Below are positions 8,425 to 16,699 of a DNA stretch of 64,000 nt, piece after piece. A program made the translations under genes and the position numbers. The DNA comes from SXOA01 sp051004015. Lineage in GTDB: Bacteria > Planctomycetota > Planctomycetia > Pirellulales > Pirellulaceae. Within the stretch, counting starts at the first letter, position 1. Every line of letters begins with the position of its first letter. Location of the stretch: assembly GCA_051004015.1 (NCBI GenBank), contig JBPCKT010000084.1, positions 24,591-88,590 on the forward strand. Direction: 5' to 3'. The notes beneath the pieces were generated by a model that ran no database searches, was not told where the DNA came from, and saw only the letters and a list, made by a program, of their open reading frames with translations.

Positions 8425-9321
8425 ATGTGCGGCATCATCGGCCTCCTCATGAAGAACAAATCGGACCAGCCGTCGCTCGGCCGGCTGATGACGCCGATGT
8501 TCGACTGCATGGCCGAGCGGGGGCCAGATTCCGCCGGCCTTGCCATCTTTGAGCCTCCCGTCGGCGCCGGCCAACGGCGGTTCAACCTGTTCATTCCCGA
8601 TCGGGCCTATGATTGGAACGCCCTCCTGAAGAATTTTCAAAAGCAGACTGGCGCGAAGGGACAGATTACCGCGCTCGAAAACCATGCCGTGCTCGTTTCC
8701 GCCATTGAACCAGCATCCATGAAGAACTGGCTGGCGGAATGCGACCCTTCGCCGCACCTCCTCTCCGTCGGCCGGCACATCGACATATACAAGGACGAAG
8801 GCCACCCCAGCGACATCGCCCGCCGCTATCATTTCGCCCAGCTCGCCGGCTCGCACTGCGTCGGCCACACCCGCATGGCCACGGAGTCGGCTGTCACTCC
8901 CGAGCACGCCCATCCCTTCACCGCCGGCGAGGATTTTTGCCTCGTCCACAACGGCTCCCTCTCCAACCCCTACATGCTCCGCCGCAAACTGGAGGCCCAG
9001 GGGCTGCATTTCGAGACCGACAACGACACCGAAGCCGCCTGCCGCTTCATCGAGTGGCGGATGCAGCAGGGGGAAACGCTCGACCAGGCCCTGCATACCG
9101 CCTTCAGCGAGCTCGACGGCTTTTACACGCTCCTCATCGCCACCAACGACCAGATGACGCTGGTGCGGGACGCCTTTGCTTGCAAGCCGGCGGTGGTGGC
9201 GGAAACGGAACAGTATGTGGCCATCTCCTCGGAATTCCGCTCGCTCGCCCATCTGCCGGGGGTCGAAAACGCCAACATCTTTGAGCCGCTCCCCGAGGTG
9301 ATTTACTCATGGAAAGTGTAA
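8425..9321 (+). CDS. mgsA/glxB: Class II glutamine amidotransferase subunit of N-methylglutamate synthase
   Basis: A 298-residue Ntn-type glutamine amidotransferase. It starts directly with MCGIIGLL, so Cys2 becomes the N-terminal nucleophile after Met removal. Further family marks are GHTRMATES, the FCLVHNGSLSNP oxyanion/substrate segment and FETDNDTEAACRFIEW. It corresponds to the amidotransferase third of glutamate synthase, here a stand-alone subunit as in MgsA/GlxB of N-methylglutamate synthase. The end overlaps the next gene by 13 bp. It likely releases the amine group from gamma-glutamylmethylamide or glutamine for transfer on the MgsC subunit. Confidence 0.87.
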   Translation: MCGIIGLLMKNKSDQPSLGRLMTPMFDCMAERGPDSAGLAIFEPPVGAGQRRFNLFIPDRAYDWNALLKNFQKQTGAKGQITALENHAVLVSAIEPASMKNWLAECDPSPHLLSVGRHIDIYKDEGHPSDIARRYHFAQLAGSHCVGHTRMATESAVTPEHAHPFTAGEDFCLVHNGSLSNPYMLRRKLEAQGLHFETDNDTEAACRFIEWRMQQGETLDQALHTAFSELDGFYTLLIATNDQMTLVRDAFACKPAVVAETEQYVAISSEFRSLAHLPGVENANIFEPLPEVIYSWKV

Positions 9322-10013
9322 AGGCCCCGCCGGCTGCGCTCGACCTCTCCAAATCCAGCGTCCGCGAGCTGAACCAGTTCCTCCATCACGAGCTGCCGAA
9401 GTCCGGGCTCCAGCACGTCGAGATTCTGCATCCCAGCGGCATGCACAACCTGGCGGTCGGCGTCGATGCCGACGTGGAGATTGACATCCGCGGCCACGCC
9501 GGGTACTTCATCGGCGGCATGAACAAGCGGGCTCGCATCACCGTCCACGGCAGCGTCGGCTGGAGCGTGGCGGAGAACATTATGTCGGGGATGGTCCGCG
9601 TGAAGGGGAACGCCTCGGAATGTGCCGGGGCATCGGGGCACGGCGGCCTCGTCGTCATCGAAGGAAACGCCTCCTCCCGCTGCGGCATCTCCATGAAAGG
9701 GTGCGACATCGTCGTCGGCGGCTCCGTCGGCCACGTCTCCGCCTTCATGGCCCAAGCCGGCCGCCTCGTCGTCTGCGGCGACGCCGGCCCCGGCCTCGGC
9801 GACTCCCTCTACGAAGCCGTCCTCTACATCCGCGGCAAAATCCACAGCCTCGGGGCCGACGCCCAGGAAGAGCCGCTGCAACCCGCCGACATCACCGCTC
9901 TCGGCGATCTTCTAAGCCAAGCCGGCTTCGACGCCAATCCCCGCGAGTTCAAACGGATCGGCTCCGCGAGGAGGTTGTATCACTGGAACTCGGAGCATCA
10001 GGGGGAGTATTGA
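9309..10013 (+). CDS. mgsB/glxC: GXGXG-domain subunit of N-methylglutamate synthase
   Basis: A 234-residue protein made of the right-handed beta-helix GXGXG domain found at the C-terminus of the large glutamate synthase subunit. Repeating glycine turns are visible (HGSVGWSVAENIMSGMVRVKG, GASGHGGLVVIEGNASSRCG, GSVGHVSAFMAQAGRLVVCG). It is a structural partner for the amidotransferase and FMN subunits. It overlaps mgsA, so production is coupled. The FMN subunit gene (mgsC) comes only after a 950-bp gap with a small zinc-ribbon-like gene and palindromic repeats, which breaks the usual tight mgsABC order. Confidence 0.87.
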   Translation: MESVKAPPAALDLSKSSVRELNQFLHHELPKSGLQHVEILHPSGMHNLAVGVDADVEIDIRGHAGYFIGGMNKRARITVHGSVGWSVAENIMSGMVRVKGNASECAGASGHGGLVVIEGNASSRCGISMKGCDIVVGGSVGHVSAFMAQAGRLVVCGDAGPGLGDSLYEAVLYIRGKIHSLGADAQEEPLQPADITALGDLLSQAGFDANPREFKRIGSARRLYHWNSEHQGEY

Positions 10014-10062
10014 TCACCTAGGCAAGGTGCCCACCTGCTGGCGCGATTCGCGGAAAGATGTG

Positions 10063-10266
10063 ATGCAACACCAGAAGCAAAAAGACTTGAAGCCAAGCAT
10101 CGAGACGTCGATTAAGGCGCAAGAAGAATACCACGACCACGGAAAAGTTCAGACTGTGCGTTGTGAGCGCTGCAATGAACTACTGAGAATGGAACCTGTG
10201 GGGAGTTCTGCTTGGAAAATGAGTTGTGACTGCGGACTCTACAATGACTCCCTCCGCGGACTCTGA
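10063..10266 (+). CDS. Small zinc-ribbon-like hypothetical protein
   Basis: A 67-residue protein starting at MQHQKQKDLKP. It has GGAAAG about 5 bases upstream as a ribosome-binding site. The C-terminal half carries two cysteine pairs (VRCERCNELLRM and MSCDCGLYNDSLRGL), a pattern suited to one bound zinc. The function is not known to me. It sits between mgsB and mgsC without overlap, so a link to N-methylglutamate synthase is possible but unproven. An upstream in-frame start at 10027 exists but has a poorer context. Confidence 0.6.
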   Translation: MQHQKQKDLKPSIETSIKAQEEYHDHGKVQTVRCERCNELLRMEPVGSSAWKMSCDCGLYNDSLRGL

Positions 10267-10960
10267 GCAGCCGCGGTAGCGGCGACCGGAACCAAGCCCA
10301 CAGCGAAGCTGTGGGAAGGCGAGGCACCACAAAACAAGAGCCGCGGCAGCGGCGAAAGAACCGTGGCGGGACCGGATGATTGCGATGAAGGCGCGCTGAT
10401 GCCGCCGTTCTAACGCTCCGGCTGGGGCTTTTTCGCTGGTTGCTTCCGTCTACCCACAGCTTCGCTGTGGGCTGCGTTCTAACGCCGCTGCCGCGGCTGA
10501 AACGCGGAGGTCTGCGACTTTGTAGTCCGGAGTGGGGATTGCCTTGCTCCAACGGGGCAGACTTTCTCAGCCCCAGGGCGGAGTCTTCGGAGCCCTGGAT
10601 ACAAGCTGTTGCGGTTGGCCGGCCGGCGTTCACAATATCTTGTGGGGGCCTTGCCTGACGGAGCGACATGTGTACAATTGATACAAACCCAGGGCCGGCT
10701 GGAATCCGGCATAGTTCTTTGACAATTTAGACCTTTCAAGTGCGGAAATGGTTGGCACTTTAGGCGGAGTGTCACGTCCCCAGCGAGGCCACTCAAGAGA
10801 GGGGGGAATTCACCCCCGGCGATGAATTAGAATTCCCCAATTCATCACAGACCCCGTTTTCCTCTCCGTGGGGGTGGTGAATTGGGGGGGTGCCAATTCA
10901 CCACGGCATGGCCCTGTCACGCCCTCACTTTGGTCCCGTACCTGGGCTATATTATCCGCC
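10267..10960. repeat. Gene-free stretch with several hairpin repeats
   Basis: No convincing gene is seen. The stretch holds inverted pairs: CCCACAGCGAAGCTGTGGG near 10299 and its counterpart CCCACAGCTTCGCTGTGGG near 10453; GCCGCGGTAGCGGCG near 10270 and AACGCCGCTGCCGCGGC near 10482; CCCCAGGGCGGAGTC...GGAGCCCTGG near 10571. Around 10800-10910 there are G-rich and AATTCACC/GAATTGGGG complementary runs. These look like mobile palindromic elements and possible mRNA-processing sites inside the methylamine cluster. Confidence 0.7.
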
Positions 10961-12301
10961 ATGTTCCACCCCCGCGAAGAAAGCTTCACCCTCAGCCGTC
11001 AGACCATCGCCTACATCCAGCAGGCGGCGGAGCGGGGGCTGTATGATATTCGCGGTCTGGGGGCCAAGCGGCAGTTGCCGACGTTTGATGATTTGGTGTT
11101 CCTGACGGCGTCGCTTTCCCGCTATCCGCTGGAAGGCTACCGCGAACGCTGCCTGACGAAGACGGTGCTCGGCACGCGGCACGCCAAGAAGCCGATTGAG
11201 CTGGAGATCCCGATTACGGTCGCTGGGATGAGCTTCGGGGCGCTTTCCGCGACCGCGAAGGAGGCCATCGGTCGAGCGGCGACGGCGATGGGGACTTCGA
11301 CGACGACCGGCGACGGCGGCATGACGCAGGAAGAACGGCAGTCTTCGAAGACGCTGGTCTATCAGTGCTTGCCAAGCCGCTACGGCTTCAATCCGGACGA
11401 TTTGCGGAAGGCGGACGCCATTGAAATTGTCATCGGCCAGGGGGCCAAGCCGGGGGGCGGCGGGATGTTGCTCGGCCAGAAAATCAGCCCCCGCGTGGCC
11501 GAGATGCGGACCCTTCCCGCCGGCATCGACCAGCGCTCCGCCTGCCGCCATCCCGACTGGACCGGCCCGGACGACCTGGCCATCAAAATCCTGGAGCTGC
11601 GGGAAATCACCGACTGGCAGGTTCCCATTTACGTCAAAATCGGCGCGTCCCGCGTCAAGAACGACGTCAAGCTGGCCGTCAAATCCGGGGCCGACGTAAT
11701 TGTCCTCGACGGCATGCAAGGGGGAACAGCCGCCACCCAGCAGGTCTTCATCGAGCACGCCGGCATTCCCACGCTGCCCGCCCTGCGGCAGGCGGTGGAA
11801 GCCCTGGAAGAGATGAACATGGTCGGCACCGTGCAGCTCATCATCTCCGGCGGCATTCGGACCGGGGCGGACGCGGCCAAGGCCCTCGCCATGGGAGCCG
11901 ACGCCGTTTCCATCGGACAGGGAGTCCTCGTCGCCCTCGGCTGCAACAGCGACCACTACGTGGATCAAACGGGTCAAAAGATCAACGCCACCGAGGACTA
12001 CGAGCGGCTCGGCACCTCCCCCGGTTACTGCCACCACTGCCACACCGGCCGCTGCCCCGTCGGCATCACCACGCAGGACGAGGTGCTGGAGAAGCGGCTG
12101 ACGGCGGAGAACGGCGCTCGCTGGCTGCAAAACTACCTCAGCGTGATGAACATGGAGCTTTCCACGCTGGCCCGCGCCTGCGGCAAGGCGAACGTCCATC
12201 ATCTGGAACGCGAAGATCTCGTCGCTCTCACTGTGGAGGCAGCCGCGATGGCCAAAGTGCCGCTGGCGGGGACGGATTGGGTGCCGGGGGTGAAGAGCTA
12301 A
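10961..12301 (+). CDS. mgsC/glxD: FMN-binding glutamate-synthase-family subunit of N-methylglutamate synthase
   Basis: A 446-residue protein (start MFHPREESFTL) matching the FMN-binding central domain of glutamate synthase. Seen are the GMSFGALSATAKEAIGRAA segment, GQGAKPGGGGMLLGQKIS, the TIM-barrel phosphate-binding ISGGIRTGADAAKALAMGAD, and an Fe-S cysteine cluster CHHCHTGRCPVG. It would carry out the amine transfer onto the 2-oxo substrate on FMN. In glxBCD/mgsABC clusters it is the largest subunit. An upstream in-frame start at 10868 is less likely because that extension is low in family-like sequence. The start lacks a strong Shine-Dalgarno site. Confidence 0.88.
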   Translation: MFHPREESFTLSRQTIAYIQQAAERGLYDIRGLGAKRQLPTFDDLVFLTASLSRYPLEGYRERCLTKTVLGTRHAKKPIELEIPITVAGMSFGALSATAKEAIGRAATAMGTSTTTGDGGMTQEERQSSKTLVYQCLPSRYGFNPDDLRKADAIEIVIGQGAKPGGGGMLLGQKISPRVAEMRTLPAGIDQRSACRHPDWTGPDDLAIKILELREITDWQVPIYVKIGASRVKNDVKLAVKSGADVIVLDGMQGGTAATQQVFIEHAGIPTLPALRQAVEALEEMNMVGTVQLIISGGIRTGADAAKALAMGADAVSIGQGVLVALGCNSDHYVDQTGQKINATEDYERLGTSPGYCHHCHTGRCPVGITTQDEVLEKRLTAENGARWLQNYLSVMNMELSTLARACGKANVHHLEREDLVALTVEAAAMAKVPLAGTDWVPGVKS

Positions 12302-12566
12302 AGGGAATTTTTCCGGCCCCCACCGAGCTTGTCTCGGTGGAGCCATGATTTTGCACTAGCAACGAAACGAAAATGACAATCGTCCCCACCGGCCTCGTGC
12401 CGGTGGAACGCATGATTCTTGGGCGTGGAGTCATTTGCTCCACCGACGCGAGGTCGGTGGGGGCAAGGAGTTTTGAGGGACCGTTTCTGGTGCAGAATCA
12501 ATTCACCACCGAGACAAGCTCGGTGGGGTCTGACTGGCGCTTGTAACCTAATGATTAGGATTTCCC
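12302..12566. repeat. Four tandem-spaced hairpin repeats between mgsC and permease
   Basis: Four related palindromes of the form CACCGA-N-TCGGTG lie within 240 bp: CCACCGAGCTTGTCTCGGTGG (about 12320), CCCACCGGCCTCGTGCCGGTGG (about 12384), TCCACCGACGCGAGGTCGGTGG (about 12438) and CCACCGAGACAAGCTCGGTGG (about 12505). The first and fourth are in opposite orientation. No gene is seen in the stretch. This is a REP/BIME-like cluster that may end or stabilise the upstream mRNA. Confidence 0.85.
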
Positions 12567-14003
12567 ATGACGCCTAAGACTCCCGACCCCCTGAGCCCGG
12601 ACGAGCAAAAATTTCTCGCCGACCACTCCCTCAAACGCCCGCTGCGCGTCCTCGACATTTGGGCTCTCGGCGTCGGTGTCGTCATCACCGGCGAGTATTT
12701 TGGCTGGAACCTGGCCCTGAAAGATAATGGCCCGGTCGCGGTCCTCATCGCCTCCCTCATCGTCTGCGTCCTCTATCTCACCTGGGTCCTGGCCCTCTCC
12801 GAGCTCTCCGTCGGCATGCCCTTCGCCGGCGGCCCGCTCGCCTATGGCCGCCGGGCGGTCGATGGCACGCTCGGCTTTGTGATGGGCTGGTCGATGTTTT
12901 TGGAGTGCCAGTTCGCCACCATCGCCACGGCTCTCGCGACCGGCGGGTATATCGCATTCCTCTTGAATCCTGAGAATCCCAGTTCCACGGTCCAAGTCTG
13001 GACCGCCCTCGGCACCATCGCGATTTTCTTCGTGCTGCAAGCCTGGGGCGTGAAAGAGCAGTCGCTGGCGATGGTCATCATGACCTATGGTGCGATCCTG
13101 GGCCTGCTCATCTTCTGGGGCCTCGCCGCCACGAACTTTTCCTGGCACCGCGTCTGGACCACGCCACTGTTGCCGGAGAAAAAGGGGTGGCAGGCGGTCC
13201 TCGATGCCGTTCCTTACTGCCTGTGGTGGCTCGTCATGATCGAGACCGTCGCCCTGGCTGCCGAAGAAGCCGACAAGCCCCACCGCACCATTCCGCGCGG
13301 CCTGGTCTGGGGCCAACTGACGCTCATCGTATTGGTGGTGCTCACCTGGCTGTTCGCTTGCGGAGCGATGGATCATCAGGAGTTTGCGGAGGTCACCTAT
13401 CCGCTGGCCAAAGTTGTCGGCGGCATCCCCATCGGCGAGTATCGGCTGGCCATTTACGGCTTCGGCATCATCGCCATTTTCGGCATGATCGCCAGTTATC
13501 ACGGCATGATTTACGGCACCAGCCGGCAGCTCTTTGCCTTGGGCCGGGCGGGATACTTGCCAGCCTTCTTGGGAGAAGTCCATGCAACGCGGCGAACGCC
13601 AATTGTTTCGCTGCTCGTTTGCAGCCTGATCACCGCCGGCTTCTGCGTCGCCCATCTCTGGTTCAAGGATGCCGTGGCGGTCGCCGTGCTTGTCTCCACA
13701 CTTACCGCCCTGGTCTGGTACATCCTGGCGATGGGCTGCCTCTATGTCCTCCGCCTCCGCGAGCCCGGGCTGTTCAAGGACTATCGCGCCCCGCTGTATC
13801 ACATGCTCCCCATCGCGGTCGTGTTTCTTTCCGCCTTCGCGGTCTACGTCTATGCTGGCATTGACGTGAAAGTCATCCCGCTCACCGTGCTGCTGTACGG
13901 CCTTGGCCTCTGCTACTACTGGTTCTGGGCCCACGGACGTATCCGCACAGCCGCTCCGGAGGAGCTCGCCGCCCGCCAGGCGGAAGGGGGGCCTCCCGCA
14001 TGA
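12567..14003 (+). CDS. APC-superfamily amine/amino-acid permease (ethanolamine-permease-like)
   Basis: A 478-residue inner-membrane transporter with about 12 hydrophobic helices. The APC-family start (LRVLDIWALGVGVVITGEYFGWN), the FAGGPLAYGRRA segment after helix 2, and EEADKPHRTIPRGLVWG before helix 8 resemble ethanolamine permeases of the Eat group. It directly follows the methylamine-type operon in the same direction, so it may import methylamine, ethanolamine or a related amine; the substrate is inferred. The final ATGA overlaps the start of a small membrane protein gene (14000), showing coupling. Confidence 0.82.
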   Translation: MTPKTPDPLSPDEQKFLADHSLKRPLRVLDIWALGVGVVITGEYFGWNLALKDNGPVAVLIASLIVCVLYLTWVLALSELSVGMPFAGGPLAYGRRAVDGTLGFVMGWSMFLECQFATIATALATGGYIAFLLNPENPSSTVQVWTALGTIAIFFVLQAWGVKEQSLAMVIMTYGAILGLLIFWGLAATNFSWHRVWTTPLLPEKKGWQAVLDAVPYCLWWLVMIETVALAAEEADKPHRTIPRGLVWGQLTLIVLVVLTWLFACGAMDHQEFAEVTYPLAKVVGGIPIGEYRLAIYGFGIIAIFGMIASYHGMIYGTSRQLFALGRAGYLPAFLGEVHATRRTPIVSLLVCSLITAGFCVAHLWFKDAVAVAVLVSTLTALVWYILAMGCLYVLRLREPGLFKDYRAPLYHMLPIAVVFLSAFAVYVYAGIDVKVIPLTVLLYGLGLCYYWFWAHGRIRTAAPEELAARQAEGGPPA

Positions 14004-14206
14004 AGCCGGACAAACTGCTGGAACTGGTCGCTTCGGGCGTCCTGCTGCTGGTCATTCTCTCGCTGGGCTGGATCATGCTGGTTGCCTACCAGCCCGGCTG
14101 GCTCCGCCTTCCCTCCGTCGAGCTGGAAGTGCTGCTGGTCCTGGGCTTGTTCACCGCGGCCTTGCTGCTGGTCAGCGTCGTGGCCCTGCGGCAGACGCGG
14201 GGGTAA
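14000..14206 (+). CDS. Small two-helix membrane protein, coupled to permease
   Basis: A 68-residue protein with two hydrophobic helices (about residues 9-28 and 42-62) separated by YQPGWLRLPSVELE. It overlaps the permease stop by 4 bp, so it is made together with it and may be a small accessory or stabilising subunit. No named family is recognised. Its last 84 bp are duplicated at 15186-15269, with an apparently inserted two-gene module between the copies. Confidence 0.65.
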   Translation: MKPDKLLELVASGVLLLVILSLGWIMLVAYQPGWLRLPSVELEVLLVLGLFTAALLLVSVVALRQTRG

Positions 14207-14290
14207 GCCGTCTGTACGTCGACTCGCAAATCATCAAGGCTGGTGGGTATAATTGAGCGAGTTGTGGACGAACAACATTGTGATTCCATA

Positions 14291-14704
14291 ATGGACCTAA
14301 CGGACGAGCAGCGACAGCAAATAGCCAACTTAGGACTGTTGCCGGAACAGGTCGAACAGGTCCGCTTGGGCCGCGAAGTCGCCTTCGATTTTCGCACGGA
14401 GTCGGCGGTGGGCGTAGCTTTGTTGCAAGTCTCGAACGTCATCCTGCGCTGCGGAATTCTGGAAATTAACGATCCGGGAGGAGGGCTGTTGACCTTTGTC
14501 CGGTTTCGAAACCACGCATTCAATCTCGCCAGGTCGCTTGGAATTCACCACGTCGAATTATTTGGAATGGCCGTTGTTAATCCCGAACTTAGGGAACTAT
14601 TGATACGTCAGTCCTTCATGCCGCGCGAGGTCACCTGCCCGGATGACCTTGGAGGCGGCCCTGAAATGGTGGAAATACTTGCAAAGGTTTTCGTGCTCAA
14701 ATGA
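14291..14704 (+). CDS. Hypothetical protein, first gene of inserted pair
   Basis: A 137-residue protein (start MDLTDEQRQQIANLG). It overlaps the next gene by 4 bp, so the two form a unit. The C-terminal half (RFRNHAFNLARSLGIHHVEL, NPELRELLIRQSFMPREV, ending VEILAKVFVLK) has an alternating helix/strand look reminiscent of small acetyltransferase-like or polymorphic-toxin-associated folds, but I do not recognise a named family. An alternative GTG start lies at 14243. Its placement inside a duplicated gene end with a partner gene suggests mobile cargo, possibly a toxin/immunity or toxin/antitoxin type pair; that is only an inference. Confidence 0.6.
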   Translation: MDLTDEQRQQIANLGLLPEQVEQVRLGREVAFDFRTESAVGVALLQVSNVILRCGILEINDPGGGLLTFVRFRNHAFNLARSLGIHHVELFGMAVVNPELRELLIRQSFMPREVTCPDDLGGGPEMVEILAKVFVLK

Positions 14705-15150
14705 AAGACGAGTTTTCGAAATTCAAGCAAATGCGAAGCGAAGGGCGAACTGCCGCGGAAGCGTATCAAACCGCGAAGGCGGACGGTGAGTTATTCGCAC
14801 TACGGATGTTGCGGACCGTTTACGGACTTTCCCTGCCCGATGCCAAACGAGTCTCGGGAGTGATGGAGAAGTTGTATGCTCCACAGACTCCAGTCGTTGG
14901 CGGCAAGGTTTACTGGGAGGGAAGTGACACCATCGAGGGGACATGGATTATGGAGGCGACAGTTGACGATATCCGAGATGGTTTTGTGTGCGTTTCCAAG
15001 CATCGCAAATTCTTGATCCAGCCGAATGGATTGGAGGAAACCCTGGCAAACGGTGCCGTGGATCGAATTCCCAAGAGCTATTTCGCGAAGAGCCTATTAA
15101 ACAGACTGAGCGAGGCGGCCAGCTTTTGGCGTGAACTCGCAGAGGCCTGA
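14701..15150 (+). CDS. Hypothetical protein, second gene of inserted pair
   Basis: A 149-residue soluble protein starting MKDEFSKFKQMRSEGRTAAEAYQ. Residues about 35-60 (LRMLRTVYGLSLPDAKRVSGVMEKL) resemble the ribosomal L7/L12 C-terminal-like helix pattern found in many small bacterial proteins of unknown role. The remainder is beta-rich (GGKVYWEGSDTIEGTW). Coupled to the preceding gene by ATGA. Function unknown. Base composition appears less GC-rich than the permease and kinase-like neighbours, in line with recent gain. Confidence 0.6.
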   Translation: MKDEFSKFKQMRSEGRTAAEAYQTAKADGELFALRMLRTVYGLSLPDAKRVSGVMEKLYAPQTPVVGGKVYWEGSDTIEGTWIMEATVDDIRDGFVCVSKHRKFLIQPNGLEETLANGAVDRIPKSYFAKSLLNRLSEAASFWRELAEA

Positions 15151-15185
15151 TTGTCGGCGGTGGACTCGACTTTCCTCCCCTCCAA

Positions 15186-15269
15186 CTGGAAGTGCTGCTG
15201 GTCCTGGGCTTGTTCACCGCGGCCCTGCTGCTGGTCAGCGTCGTGGCCCTGCGGCAGACTCGTGGGTAG
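15186..15269 (+). pseudogene. Truncated copy of the small membrane protein gene
   Basis: This is the second copy of the 84-bp duplication. It encodes the second hydrophobic helix (LVLGLFTAALLLVSVVALRQ) and ends in TAG but lacks the first helix and any start codon. It marks the right boundary of the inserted two-gene module. Confidence 0.75.
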
Positions 15270-15360
15270 ACGTCTGCCATTTTCGCCCCGGCAGTTGTTA
15301 TCATCATGGGGTCAGGAGACGACCACTCACCCTCCCCGATTGGTTGGACGCGCCCAGCCC

Positions 15361-16563
15361 ATGATTATGGAATCGACTCCAGCACAATCCCGGCAGCATC
15401 TGGACCTGGAGATCAAGGACGCCCGGCTGATTTTCGGCGCCGTCTGGGAGAACCTGGAAGAAGAGCTCGGCCGCGAACAGCTCCGGTTTCCCAAGGAATT
15501 GATCCTTCTCGGGGGTGCCCCCGGCGCGGGCAAGGGAACCCACACCCGGTTCATCATGAAGGCCCGCGGCTTGACATGCCCTCCCATCGTCATCAGCGAC
15601 CTGCTCACGACTCCGGAAGCGGAAAAGATCAAGGAGCAGGGGGGGATGGTGGGGGACAAGGAGGTGATCGGCATCCTGCTCCACAAGCTGCTGCAAGGGG
15701 AATTCCGGGACGGTGCTTTGCTGGACGGCTTCCCCCGGACGGGCGTGCAGGTGGAGTGCCTCAAGCTGCTGGTCGATCAAATCAACAAGCTCCACGGCGA
15801 GTTCGAGAATACCCCGCTGGCGATTTATTTCCGCCGGCCCACCATCCACGCCATGGTCCTCTTCGTCAGCGAGCGGACCAGCATCGAGCGGCAGCTCAAG
15901 CGGGGGATGCAGATTGCCCAGCACAATAAGGAAGTCGAAGAGGCCGGCATCGGAAAGCAAATCGAGCTGCGGCCCACCGACCTGAACGAAGAAACCGCCC
16001 GCCGCCGGTATCGCGTCTTCAAGGAACAGACTTGGGACGCGCTGCAGTCCCTCAAGGACCTCTACCATTACCACTTTGTCAACGCGGAAGGCCCCATCGA
16101 AGAGGTCGAGGCCAATATCCTCAAAGAGCTGAAGTACCAAAGCTCGCTGGAGCTCGAGCCCCGGACCTACGACCGGCTCAGCTCCCTCCCCCTGGCCGAG
16201 GAGATCATCCTGCACGCCCGCCAGGAATTGGTGCGACGTCTCGACAGCTACGAATTGGTCCACACCCCGCTGTTCATCCGCATCGTGGAGCTCATCAAGT
16301 CCAAATTCCTGCCGATCATCACGCGGCACGCCCTTTCCGGCCGCTCCATCGTCAATTCGGAGGATTCCATCTTTGAAGACCCGCTCGCGCTCTCGATGCT
16401 GATCGACATCTTTTCCGAACGGGGCTTTCACGCGGTCGTCGACAAGCATATCCAGGAGATCCCCGAGCGGATGGACCTCGCCACCGGCCAGATTCAAGGA
16501 CGGAAAAAGACGATTTACCGGATCCAGATCGGCTTCAAGGGATCGGAAATCCGCCGGGGGTAG
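15361..16563 (+). CDS. Adenylate-kinase-like nucleoside monophosphate kinase, long form
   Basis: A 400-residue protein starting MIMESTPAQSRQ. It has the adenylate kinase P-loop GGAPGAGKGTHTRFI (about residues 52-66), the NMP-binding LISDLL-like segment, and DGFPRTGVQVECL in the AMP-binding region. It is nearly twice the usual 215 residues. The C-terminal ~180 residues (EEIILHARQELVRRLD onward) are not part of the standard enzyme and may be regulatory. The reaction expected is ATP+AMP to 2 ADP. The start is set at 15361 because upstream sequence in frame derives from the duplicated membrane-protein fragment. Confidence 0.8.
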   Translation: MIMESTPAQSRQHLDLEIKDARLIFGAVWENLEEELGREQLRFPKELILLGGAPGAGKGTHTRFIMKARGLTCPPIVISDLLTTPEAEKIKEQGGMVGDKEVIGILLHKLLQGEFRDGALLDGFPRTGVQVECLKLLVDQINKLHGEFENTPLAIYFRRPTIHAMVLFVSERTSIERQLKRGMQIAQHNKEVEEAGIGKQIELRPTDLNEETARRRYRVFKEQTWDALQSLKDLYHYHFVNAEGPIEEVEANILKELKYQSSLELEPRTYDRLSSLPLAEEIILHARQELVRRLDSYELVHTPLFIRIVELIKSKFLPIITRHALSGRSIVNSEDSIFEDPLALSMLIDIFSERGFHAVVDKHIQEIPERMDLATGQIQGRKKTIYRIQIGFKGSEIRRG

Positions 16564-16699
16564 GCATCCCCACTAGCCCGAGGCGGGAGCGAGGGAAAAG
16601 TGCGCATTTCCCCCACTACAGCGGCAGCGTGACAAATCCACGATCTGCGGATACCATTTCACCTATCGTGGTTCATGGAAAATGCGTTGAAGGGAAATT

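Larger units (their letters stand above)
14123..15269. repeat. 84-bp direct repeat flanking a two-gene module
   Basis: The 3' end of the small membrane protein gene (14123-14206, beginning CTGGAAGTGCTGCTGGTCCT) recurs at 15186-15269 with only a handful of differences, equal length and its stop codon retained. The 979 bp between hold two small overlapping genes. This layout suggests insertion of the module together with a copied gene end, or recombination with a related locus. The second copy has no start and is not expressed as the original protein. Confidence 0.85.

Noticed and set aside
12555..13934. Long minus-strand frame opposite the permease
   Set aside because: Antisense shadow rich in Asp/Gly/His; the plus-strand product is a clear 12-helix transporter.
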